DNA from: Chloroflexota bacterium
GTDB taxonomy: Bacteria > Chloroflexota > Dehalococcoidia > SM23-28-2
Direction: 5' to 3'
Assembly (NCBI GenBank): GCA_030691665.1
Contig: JAUYDU010000233.1
Span: forward strand, 1-5,727
Length of the DNA: 5,727 bases
Of this stretch, positions 1-5,154 are shown piece by piece. The notes beneath the pieces are model-generated. The model searched no databases, was not told the origin of the DNA, and saw nothing but the letters and a program-made list of their open reading frames with translations. The number at the start of each line of letters is the position of its first letter. Within the stretch, counting starts at the first letter, position 1. The position numbers and the translations under genes are program-made.

Positions 1-1
1 T

Positions 2-154
2 GGTGTGGCCCAGGATCTGGTGGAGCATGAACCCGTCCCCGGTGTTCATCAGGTAGTCAGGCAAACCATTGCCTACACCCATGAGGCTATCCGTGTGCCA
101 ACTACTGCGGCGGCGACCCAAGGTCGCGTAGCGTTGCACAAGACAGCGGATTGT
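2..154 (-). pseudogene. Tyrosine recombinase (phage integrase family) remnant, partial at left edge
   Basis: The minus strand is open from a TGA at 155-157 to the left edge of the window. At 2-55 it reads YLMNTGDGFMLHQILGHT. This matches the segment just before the catalytic tyrosine in tyrosine recombinases, usually of the form (F/Y)L-x-N-x-G-D-x-F-x-L-Q-x-(I/L)LGH(T/S), where the LGH histidine is an active-site residue. The catalytic Tyr would lie beyond the window. Upstream, where the family has the H-x-x-R-H-T-F-A block, the reading frame gives only unrelated residues (an HTDSL string and a Gly/Val-rich run). The recognisable homology therefore starts abruptly at about position 57 and the upstream frame is short. 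I infer a 5'-truncated or rearranged integrase fragment. An inverted repeat at 59-74 sits right at the break. The alternative is a chance match, which I consider unlikely given the density of conserved positions. Confidence 0.6.
59..74. repeat. Perfect 6-bp inverted repeat at the integrase break
   Basis: AGGCAA (59-64) and TTGCCT (69-74) are perfect inverted copies around a 4-base loop. The pair lies immediately upstream (minus-strand sense) of the point where recombinase homology ends. It may be a scar of the rearrangement or a small hairpin. No T-run follows on either strand, so a terminator role is not supported. Confidence 0.35.
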
Positions 155-311
155 TCAGTGGCAAACTCCTGCTCTCGATTGGTCACGTACGCCGAAGCTA
201 GCCCTATAAAGACGGAGTCTCCGAACAGGCGACCCCACTCACACGTCTGAATGGAGATTGTCGACCGGCCTTGCGCGGATACAATGCCGGCTCTACTGCG
301 GAACGTTCTTA

Positions 312-330
312 AGGCGCGATGACCGCGCCT
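312..330 (-). terminator. GC-rich hairpin downstream of the minus-strand nuclease-like gene
   Basis: AGGCGCG (312-318) and CGCGCCT (324-330) form a perfect 7-bp stem around a 5-base loop. It lies about 50 bases past the stop codon of the gene at 379-822. On the minus strand it is followed by TTAAGAACG, which is not a proper U-tract, so it is at best a weak or factor-assisted terminator. Confidence 0.3.
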
Positions 331-378
331 GGCGGACGGATAGAGGTGGCGGGGTAAAGAGGGCCCCAGTCAGCCTCT

Positions 379-822
379 CTATGGACCGGAAGCTCTTTCT
401 ACGTGGCACCTGAGAAGATCAACGCCTTTTTGACCCTTGAAACCCTCAAGTCCCGCAGCGTTCTTTCTCGTGTACCTCAAGCGGAAGTACACCGTGCCAT
501 CCTTCTTCGTCCAATGAGTTGACATCTCCTTGTAGTCCCTCGAAGGGATTATCCAGAAGCCTTTCGTGCGCTCGTCGTAGATTATTACGAACATGTCTCC
601 GGGTGGGAACGACCAAATGGAAACCCATTTTCCTTGGCTGAACTCGGCACGGCTCATGATGTGAATCGGGTAGAACTGTCCACCAGGGCTCAAGACCCCA
701 CAATCTATGCCCTGCGTGTCCGCTACAGCCTGGAAAACGTTGAACCCCTGCGCCAGCAGCTCCGCCATCATAAGGAACTCCCCACGTCTGCCTTTGGTGA
801 CCGTCCCAATCCGACCCGGCAT
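379..822 (-). CDS. Small PD-(D/E)XK nuclease-like protein lacking the catalytic lysine
   Basis: This 147-residue protein resembles small stand-alone PD-(D/E)XK proteins. Residues 9-15 read TKGRRGE (E15 matches the helix-1 Glu). A34-D40 read ADTQGID (D40 matches the metal-binding Asp). G48-S57 form the next strand, where the family typically shows a Q-x-K motif. Later come FVIIYDERTKGFWIIPSRDY and a C-terminal L-x-x-F-x-G patch, like the strand pair and tail of this family. The Q-x-K positions here read H54-I55-M56 (codon ATG at 655-657), so metal-dependent cleavage is doubtful. A longer frame opens at 921, but I chose the ATG at 822 because GGAGGT (828-833) sits 5 bases upstream and the homology begins just after it. 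The sequence up to 921 would then be leader. It lies alone, divergent from the surface-protein gene. The nuclease fold is known from the family; the target and role are unknown. It could be a binding-only protein, an antitoxin-like partner or a decaying gene. Confidence 0.7.
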   Translation of the reverse strand: MPGRIGTVTKGRRGEFLMMAELLAQGFNVFQAVADTQGIDCGVLSPGGQFYPIHIMSRAEFSQGKWVSIWSFPPGDMFVIIYDERTKGFWIIPSRDYKEMSTHWTKKDGTVYFRLRYTRKNAAGLEGFKGQKGVDLLRCHVERASGP

Positions 823-827
823 CGCAT

Positions 828-833
828 ACCTCC
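828..833 (-). promoter_or_regulatory. Strong ribosome binding site that sets the start at 822
   Basis: On the minus strand GGAGGT ends 5 bases before the ATG at 822. No comparable site precedes the alternative ATG at 921, which also lies only about nine bases after the expected transcription start. This favours the 147-residue product. Confidence 0.7.
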
Positions 834-936
834 GCAAAGCTGAGTTTGACACTCTACTCAGGATTCCCCATATCAACCGGGATCTCCCATCTCGGATGCA
901 CCCAAGCCTTGGGCCGGACATGTCTCGAATGGCGAC

Positions 937-967
937 ATTATACGACCGACCATTCGATAGCTGTCAA
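937..967 (-). promoter_or_regulatory. Consensus sigma-70-type promoter, TTGACA / TATAAT, 19-base spacer
   Basis: On the minus strand TTGACA (plus-strand bases 962-967) and TATAAT (plus-strand bases 937-942) are both exact matches to the housekeeping consensus, separated by 19 bases, slightly longer than the optimal 17. Transcription would start near 930 and run into the nuclease-like gene, leaving a leader of roughly 108 bases before the ATG at 822. Confidence 0.6.
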
Positions 968-1414
968 TCTCTCACTTCCCTGACGGTTGAGCACGATTTC
1001 CGCCACAAACTACCTGCGTGAGCACCCTTCATCGTCATCTCGGCACGCCGTGGAATCCCAGAGCACAGGTCGCGCGGAACACTATCCCCCCGAGTCCCTG
1101 CCCCTCCACTCCAGGGAAGTCACCCTCCTTTACCCAGGTACCAGACACACTTTGGCTTTCTGTTAAGGGCGTTTGACGGCAGAGATGGCTGGCTGGGCTG
1201 CAGGTGGCTAGAGCATTCTCCCTGCTTAAGGTTGTGCTGCGATTGGTGCCTCATTGGGCCATGCAACCACAAGCAAGGAGAACCGGCGCTGCTTCATGGG
1301 AATCCTTCCCTCGGTCCAGTTTCACTGGCAGGCATCGAAACCACCATGACTCTCCAACAAGGAACCCTGCCCGCGACGCCTCTGGCGCCACATCGGCCTG
1401 AGGCCTGAGTCTTG

Positions 1415-1444
1415 CTGACACTTGGGAACCGGAAACGTTATATG
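1415..1444 (+). promoter_or_regulatory. Possible weak promoter for the DUF11 gene
   Basis: CTGACA (1415-1420, five of six -35 positions) and TATATG (1439-1444, four of six -10 positions) are 18 bases apart and about 50 bases upstream of the start at 1493. The -10 lacks the important final T, so this is tentative. A GGAACC at 1425-1430 is suggestive of an extracytoplasmic sigma site, but no matching -10 is visible. Confidence 0.25.
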
Positions 1445-1477
1445 TGTGAAGGGGAGGGGATTGGGATGAGTGGGTCT

Positions 1478-1490
1478 GAGGAGGAGAGAG
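1478..1490 (+). promoter_or_regulatory. Purine-rich ribosome binding site for the DUF11 gene
   Basis: GAGGAGGAGAGAG contains AGGAGG at 1479-1484, 8 bases before the ATG at 1493. It decides the start: the frame stays open back to a TTG at 1412, but those extra 27 residues are charged and would sit in front of an otherwise ideal signal peptide. Confidence 0.75.
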
Positions 1491-1492
1491 TG

Positions 1493-3109
1493 ATGTCCAA
1501 ACGACTTGCGTTGCCCCTGGTCGTATCCGTGCTCGTGGGAATCTTGGTGGTTGCAGGTACAGCCTTCGCATCGCCAGAGCTGCAGACCGCGTCGTCTGGA
1601 GCAGACCTGGCCATAGCCAACACCGATTCGCCTGATCCCGTCGCTGCGGGAGCGCAGCTTACGTACACCCTGAAGGTCACCAACAGAGGCCCCGATGTCG
1701 CGACCGTCGTGACCGTCACCGATACGCTGCCTACTTCGGTCTCCCTGGCGTCAGTCACGTTCTCGCAAGGTAGCTGCACCGTCACAGGCACCACCGTGGC
1801 GTGCAACATTGGGGACTTGGCCAAGGATGCCAGCGCGGTCGTTACCGTCGTCGTGGTCCCCAGCGCGTCTGGCACCGTCGCCAACACGGCTACTGTCAGT
1901 GGCACCACGACCGACCCCGACGCGACCAACAACACGGCCGCCGTGAGCACCACAGTCAATCCCGTGGCCGATGTCTCCATTGCCAAGACAGACTCCCCGG
2001 ACCCTGTGGTGCTTGGGAACAACGTGACCTACTCGTTAACAGCCTCGAACAGGGGACCGAGCGCAGCCACTGGAGTTGTCGTCACCGACAACCTGCCGGC
2101 CACGGCCACCTTTGTCTCATCGACACCTAGCCAGGGAAGTTGCACCCAGTCGAACGGCATCCTGACCTGCAACCTGGGGACGCTGGCAAAGGACGCCAGC
2201 GCCACAGTCATCGTTGCGGTGACGCCGACCAAGGCGGGCACGTTGCACAACACGGCAAGAGTGGCCGCCGCGGAGTACGACCCCGCACCGGCGAACAACG
2301 CAGCTACATCCGAGACCAGAGTAGACCAACAGCCGGGGGTGGACCTGGCCATCGATAAGTCCGACTCTCCAGACTCCGTCCTGGTCGGCGGCACCCTGAC
2401 GTACACCATAAGGGTGATCAACAAGGGCCAGTTGACCGCCACAGGAGTCGTGGTGACGGACGATCTGCCAGCCGGCTTGACCTTGGTTTCAGCCACGGCC
2501 TCCCAGGGCTCCTGCACCCAGTCTGGCACAACCGTAACGTGCAACCTTGGTAGCCTCAGCAAGGACGCCAGCGCCACCATAACGGTCGTGGTCACGCCAA
2601 CGGCGGCCGGGACCATCCGCAACGTCGTGAAGGTGTCGGCCAATGAGGCTGACCAGAACCCCGAAAACAACACGGCCGCAGAGAAGACCCAGGTCGTAAC
2701 GACACAGGGTGAGACGCCCGGCAAGATCACGTTCACTGGCATCGTGCAGGCCCTGCCCGAGGGCGGGACCATCGGTGCATGGACAATACAGGGCATCAAG
2801 GTGAACGTGACGAAGGACACCAAGCTAGACGGTACGCCTGAGATAGGCTCCCTTGTGAAGGTGGAGGGGACGGTCGACGGCAAGGGCGCCGTTGAGGCCA
2901 AGCTGATCGAGGTGAAGAAGCTCGAGGCGCAGGCTGGGAAGGACGAGCGCCCAGGATACGGCTACGGCGACACGAACCACAAGCACGCGGGCCCTCCTGG
3001 CCTGAAGGACAAGGCGGACAACCCGAAAGCCGCCGGCGTAGCCAAGCCCCAAGGCACCTCCCCTCCTGGAAAGGGCCAGGCCAAGGGCCATCAGGGTAAG
3101 GACAACTGA
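1493..3109 (+). CDS. Secreted surface protein with three DUF11 repeats and a DUF5666-like domain
   Basis: This 538-residue protein opens with a Sec signal peptide: basic MSKR, a hydrophobic core at about 5-22, and AFA just before the likely cleavage after residue 26. Three tandem DUF11 (isopeptide/CARDB-like beta-sandwich) repeats follow at about 38-158, 159-282 and 283-410. Each starts with D-x-(A/S)-I and an SPD motif, then Y-(T/S)-(L/I), V-T-D-x-L-P, SQGSC, CN-(I/L)-G, KDASA and an NN near the end. Each repeat has a Cys-x8-Cys pair (95/104, 217/226, 341/350), suited to a disulfide outside the cell. Residues 411-477 resemble DUF5666 (G-x-V plus G-x-W-x-I-x-G and a V-x-G-x-V beta pattern ending in an A-x-x-I-E strand). 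The tail 481-538 is disordered and rich in Gly, Pro, Lys and His. No LPxTG or C-terminal membrane anchor is seen. A role as an adhesin, stalk or envelope spacer is inference. It stands alone, with non-coding sequence on both sides. Confidence 0.88.
   Translation: MSKRLALPLVVSVLVGILVVAGTAFASPELQTASSGADLAIANTDSPDPVAAGAQLTYTLKVTNRGPDVATVVTVTDTLPTSVSLASVTFSQGSCTVTGTTVACNIGDLAKDASAVVTVVVVPSASGTVANTATVSGTTTDPDATNNTAAVSTTVNPVADVSIAKTDSPDPVVLGNNVTYSLTASNRGPSAATGVVVTDNLPATATFVSSTPSQGSCTQSNGILTCNLGTLAKDASATVIVAVTPTKAGTLHNTARVAAAEYDPAPANNAATSETRVDQQPGVDLAIDKSDSPDSVLVGGTLTYTIRVINKGQLTATGVVVTDDLPAGLTLVSATASQGSCTQSGTTVTCNLGSLSKDASATITVVVTPTAAGTIRNVVKVSANEADQNPENNTAAEKTQVVTTQGETPGKITFTGIVQALPEGGTIGAWTIQGIKVNVTKDTKLDGTPEIGSLVKVEGTVDGKGAVEAKLIEVKKLEAQAGKDERPGYGYGDTNHKHAGPPGLKDKADNPKAAGVAKPQGTSPPGKGQAKGHQGKDN
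1604..2722 (+). repeat. Three in-gene DUF11 repeat units (about 363, 372 and 384 bases)
   Basis: Units lie at about 1604-1966, 1967-2338 and 2339-2722. They are recognisable at the DNA level: GACGCCAGCGCCAC occurs identically in units 2 and 3, and a close variant with GATGCCAGCGCG occurs in unit 1. TGCACCCAGTC is also shared by units 2 and 3. Units 2 and 3 therefore look like the more recent duplication. Confidence 0.75.
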
Positions 3110-3116
3110 GTCGCGG

Positions 3117-3147
3117 CGCCTCTTTGAGCCCTGAGAGCCCAAAGGCG
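3117..3147 (+). terminator. Imperfect hairpin just after the DUF11 gene
   Basis: CGCC (3117-3120) plus TTTG (3123-3126) can pair with CAAA (3140-3143) plus GGCG (3144-3147), with a 2-base bulge, starting 8 bases after the stop codon. No T-run follows, so termination by this element is only a possibility. Confidence 0.3.
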
Positions 3148-3254
3148 GGACAAGCAGTGTACGAGTGGAGTCTGGGCGATAACCCAGGCTCTACTCTTCT
3201 TTGGCAACCGTCAGGTTGAGACGCGGCCAGGAGGCATGGACCTCGAGTCCCGCG

Positions 3255-3283
3255 TTGTCCGGTGACGCGCAACTCACTACACT
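3255..3283 (+). promoter_or_regulatory. Possible weak promoter ahead of the antiporter remnant-usp-hit string
   Basis: TTGTCC (3255-3260) and TACACT (3278-3283) are separated by 17 bases, each matching four of six consensus positions. It is the best candidate I find for expression of the downstream genes, but such matches occur by chance. Confidence 0.2.
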
Positions 3284-3417
3284 AGCGTACCGGTGTTTCC
3301 AGATGCTCGGCAGCCTGTGAAGTCTCCTTGCTTCTGGTCGCTCAGTCGTATTGCAGGAAGTAACCGGCCCGCAGCAAACAGGGAGAGCTCGCCGCCGTCA
3401 CCCTCTATCTGGGAGCC

Positions 3418-4218
3418 TTGCCGAACGGGCCGCTAGTCCTTTCGCTACATAACTGGCGGAGACGAGTTTCTCACGGAACAGAAGGGTACGGCTGGGAACT
3501 GGTAGCCGGGGCGGTGGTCACCTCTCTGGAGGGGCCATGGTGGTGCGTACTGGTGCACGGAATAGCGCCCTGGGTCATCGAGAGGTGGGGAAAGCGCATC
3601 AGCGAGCCGGAGGTGAAGTTCTTCTTCCTGGTCCTCTTTGTGCTGGGGGGACTCGCGACGACGGCCAAGAGCGAGGCCGTGCTTCCCGCGTACCTCATCG
3701 GCCTGGTGACGGCGGGAGTATTCGTGAAGGAGCGAGCGCTGCTCCACCGAGTCAGGATCGTGGCCTTCGCCCTCCTGACGCCCTTCTACTTCCTCAAGGC
3801 AGGCCTGTACGTGGCCCTGACCGCGGTGGTGGCGAGCCTCGGGTGGATACTAGCCCTTCTGGGCGTGAAGGTAGCGGCCAAGTTCGTGGACGTGTGGCCC
3901 GCCGCCCGCGCATTCCGCATGGCGGCAAGGGAAGGCAACTACACCACCCTCCTCATGTCCACGGGCCTCACCTTCGGCACCATATCAGCCCTGTTTGGCC
4001 TGACCAACGGGTACATAAGCCAGGCACAGTACACTATACTGGTGACCGTGGTCATCGGCTCGGCGGTGGCGCCCACGCTGGTCGCCCAGGCGTGGTTCCG
4101 GCCAAAGGTCGCGCCCGCCCGTGAAGCGACGGCGCCCAGCCACCCGCCGCAGGTCACCATAGCCGGCGCGTCAGGCCCCCCTGACGACCCCGCCCAAGAG
4201 GAGCCGAGGCAAAGATAG
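3418..4218 (+). CDS. C-terminal half of a CPA2-type cation:proton antiporter (5'-truncated, probably non-functional)
   Basis: From about residue 44 (base 3547) the sequence reads like the second half of a Na+/H+ or K+/H+ exchanger of the CPA2 (Kef/NapA-like) group: a GKRISEPEVKF linker (58-68), membrane helices at about 66-82, 86-103, 111-132 (TPFYFLKAGLYV, the typical P-x-(F/Y)-F-x-x-x-G helix with Lys127) and 133-152, then YTTLLMSTGLTFGTISAL and a last helix ending in VAPTLVAQAWF. Intact relatives are about 400 residues. Here the first six or so helices, including the helix-5 acidic ion-binding site, are absent. The 40-odd residues in front do not resemble the family. The frame opens after a TAA at 3361. 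The only starts before the homology are TTG/GTG/CTG codons without good ribosome sites, and no ATG occurs until deep in the gene. I infer a deletion or recombination remnant. The tail beyond residue 227 is polar and Pro-rich. A universal stress gene follows 51 bases later. Confidence 0.75.
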   Translation: MPNGPLVLSLHNWRRRVSHGTEGYGWELVAGAVVTSLEGPWWCVLVHGIAPWVIERWGKRISEPEVKFFFLVLFVLGGLATTAKSEAVLPAYLIGLVTAGVFVKERALLHRVRIVAFALLTPFYFLKAGLYVALTAVVASLGWILALLGVKVAAKFVDVWPAARAFRMAAREGNYTTLLMSTGLTFGTISALFGLTNGYISQAQYTILVTVVIGSAVAPTLVAQAWFRPKVAPAREATAPSHPPQVTIAGASGPPDDPAQEEPRQR

Positions 4219-4256
4219 AGGGGGCCTGGCCCACGCCATCGCCGAGCGGGCTAGAA

Positions 4257-4264
4257 AAGGAGGT
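4257..4264 (+). promoter_or_regulatory. Full-length Shine-Dalgarno site before a TTG start
   Basis: AAGGAGGT matches the complete anti-Shine-Dalgarno complement and lies 5 bases before the TTG at 4270. It supports that unusual start codon for the Usp gene, since no ATG or GTG is available nearby and the family begins exactly with the M-(F/Y)-x-x-I-L-V pattern seen from this codon. Confidence 0.8.
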
Positions 4265-4269
4265 CATAC

Positions 4270-4695
4270 TTGTTCAGACACATCCTGGTCGCCTTTGAAG
4301 GGTCGGCTTCGTCTCGCAAGGCCCTGGACGTGGCGCTCACCGTGGCGGAAGCCTTCAGGTCGAAGGTCTCACTGCTCTCCGTGGAGGAGTACGTGCCGCG
4401 GTTCCCCGGCGACATCGGCGAGGTCAAAGAGGAGAAGCGTTTACAGAACGAGTACTACGCCAAGATACAGCGGGAGGCACGGGAGGCAGCCAAGCTGCGG
4501 GGCCTGGACTTCGAGCGTGCCGACCTTCTCATGGGCCACGTAGCACGGGGCATCATCGACCACGCCAAAGAGGTACAGTGCGACCTGATAGTAATGGGCC
4601 ACAGCGGGCGCTCAGGCGCGTGGGCCAGTTTCCTGGGCAGCACCGCCGAGAAGGTGAGCCGCTACGCCCACTGCACCGTCATGATAGTGAGGTAG
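4270..4695 (+). CDS. Universal stress protein (UspA family, ATP-binding type)
   Basis: This 141-residue single-domain Usp is of normal length for the family. The N-terminal strand reads FRHILVAFEGS (2-12), followed by the S-x-x-A-L-x-x-A helix. The C-terminal nucleotide-binding motif G-x2-G-x9-G-(S/T) is complete: G110, G113, G123, S124. DLIVMG at 105-110 and CTVMIVR at 135-141 are the standard last strands. This marks the ATP-binding, dimer-forming branch, cytoplasmic proteins induced by stress and often encoded beside ion transporters. Position 10 is Glu where most members have Asp contacting the adenine base, a conservative change. It starts with TTG behind a perfect ribosome site. It follows the antiporter remnant and overlaps functionally with the HIT gene, whose ribosome site lies within its last codons. 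It probably regulated or sensed energy state for the antiporter; that link is inference. Confidence 0.93.
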   Translation: MFRHILVAFEGSASSRKALDVALTVAEAFRSKVSLLSVEEYVPRFPGDIGEVKEEKRLQNEYYAKIQREAREAAKLRGLDFERADLLMGHVARGIIDHAKEVQCDLIVMGHSGRSGAWASFLGSTAEKVSRYAHCTVMIVR

Positions 4696-4699
4696 CCAG

Positions 4700-5143
4700 G
4701 TGGCCGCCTACGCGTTGGGTGAGGACTGCCCGTTCTGCCGGATCGTTCGTCGAGAGCTAGCAGCGGCCATCGTACACGAGGACGAGGAGACGCTGGCCCT
4801 CCTGGATCTTCACCCGGCCACGCGCGGCCACACCCTCGTCCTGCCGAAACGGCACGTTGAGGACATTTTCTCGATGCCTGAAGAGCTTGGGGTAGAGTTG
4901 ATGGCGACCGCCGTGAAGGTCGCCAGGACGCTGAATGAGAGACTGGGCCTGGTGGGGCTGAACCTGGTGCAGGCCAACGGTGCGCCCGCCGGGCAGACCA
5001 TTTTCCACTTCCACCTTCACCTCGTCCCTCGCTACGACGGTGACTCAGTGGTCCTGCGGTTCGGCCACGGAAGCAAGGCTGCAGAGATGGGAGAGTTGCA
5101 ACGCCTGGCCGCCCTCCTGCGGGGCGAGGCGCCCCGAGCGTAG
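4700..5143 (+). CDS. HIT-family nucleotide-binding hydrolase/transferase
   Basis: This 147-residue histidine-triad protein resembles bacterial Hit/HINT proteins. The triad H-x-H-x-H-x-x is at H103-F-H105-L-H107-L-V, followed by PRY. By family analogy H105 is the nucleophile that attacks the alpha-phosphate of AMP-linked substrates. Other signatures are C10-P-F-C13 (a Cys-x2-Cys typical of zinc-binding HITs, with H52 a likely further ligand), TRGHTLVLPKRH (41-52), N88 and the A-G-Q loop at 97-99. The start is GTG at 4700, 4 bases after the usp stop. GAGG at 4689-4692, inside the last usp codons, serves as ribosome site, so the two genes are probably co-translated. Substrates could be AMP-lysine-like adducts or dinucleotides; the sequence alone does not decide. 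It converges on the DUF4129 remnant with only 11 bases between the stop codons. Confidence 0.93.
   Translation: MAAYALGEDCPFCRIVRRELAAAIVHEDEETLALLDLHPATRGHTLVLPKRHVEDIFSMPEELGVELMATAVKVARTLNERLGLVGLNLVQANGAPAGQTIFHFHLHLVPRYDGDSVVLRFGHGSKAAEMGELQRLAALLRGEAPRA
5120..5136 (+). terminator. GC-rich hairpin at the 3' end of the HIT gene
   Basis: CGGGGCG (5120-5126) and CGCCCCG (5130-5136) make a perfect 7-bp stem with a 3-base loop, ending 5 bases before the stop codon TAG at 5141. There is no T-run. A second inverted repeat, GCGGTC (5146-5151) / GACCGC (5164-5169), straddles the gap to the convergent gene. Either could slow polymerase between the converging genes. Confidence 0.3.
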
Positions 5144-5154
5144 GTGCGGTCGCC

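Larger units (their letters stand above)
58..378. other. Non-coding stretch between integrase remnant and the nuclease-like gene
   Basis: I see no convincing gene here. The open frame on the plus strand at 5-250 has no family-like sequence and runs antisense to the integrase remnant. The stretch holds a few short inverted repeats: 59-74, an odd palindrome at 213-223, the self-complementary GAACGTTC at 301-308, and the hairpin at 312-330. A TATAAA at 205-210 has a TTGGTC 20 bases upstream but no gene behind it. Confidence 0.5.
968..1492. other. Long divergent spacer upstream of the surface-protein gene
   Basis: I see no supported gene here. The open frames at 1204-1401 (plus) and 1251-1571 (minus) have no recognisable family features, no good ribosome sites and rather random composition. 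Small structures include CCAGT/ACTGG at 1316-1328 with a 3-base loop, the palindrome TGGCGCCA (1383-1390) and a tandem GGCCTGA pair (1396-1409). The stretch is less regular in codon-like periodicity than the flanking genes and may hold regulatory sites or decayed sequence. Confidence 0.45.
3110..3417. other. Non-coding gap between DUF11 gene and antiporter remnant
   Basis: No supported gene is seen. It holds the hairpin at 3117-3147, a 5-bp hairpin CAACC/GGTTG at 3205-3218, and a weak promoter-like pair at 3255-3283. I looked for the missing N-terminal half of the antiporter in all three plus frames upstream of 3541 and saw nothing resembling it. Frames in the last 150 bases are interrupted by stops or encode unrelated residues. 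Confidence 0.5.

Noticed and set aside
60..75. GGCAAACC resembling a piece of a cyclic-di-GMP riboswitch
   Set aside because: Only this short string matches. The other conserved parts and helices are absent, and it is part of a simple inverted repeat.
5..250. Plus-strand 81-codon frame at the left edge
   Set aside because: It is antisense to the recombinase remnant, with no recognisable features.
823..921. N-terminal extension of the nuclease-like gene to the ATG at 921
   Set aside because: There is no ribosome site, the added residues do not look like the family, and the ATG is only about nine bases after the predicted transcription start.
707..1021. Plus-strand 104-codon frame opposite the nuclease-like gene
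   Set aside because: It overlaps the start, leader and promoter of the better supported minus-strand gene and has no family pattern.
1412..1492. Upstream extension of the DUF11 gene to the TTG at 1412
   Set aside because: It would bury the signal peptide behind 27 charged residues. AGGAGG at 1479-1484 supports the ATG at 1493 instead.
1604..2722. Regular repeats that might suggest a CRISPR array
   Set aside because: The units are about 370 bases, diverged and in frame within a coding region, so they are protein domain repeats.
2029..2901. Long minus-strand open frame (290 codons) opposite the DUF11 gene
   Set aside because: It is the mirror of a GC-rich repeat gene: low-complexity Val/Thr/Ala/Pro sequence, no family motif and no ribosome site. 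The plus strand has a signal peptide and clear domains.
3537..4124. Plus-strand frame starting at an ATG with GGAGG upstream, overlapping the antiporter
   Set aside because: Despite the good-looking start the product is Arg/Gly/Pro-rich and family-less, while the overlapping frame is a clear membrane transporter. It is a shadow frame.
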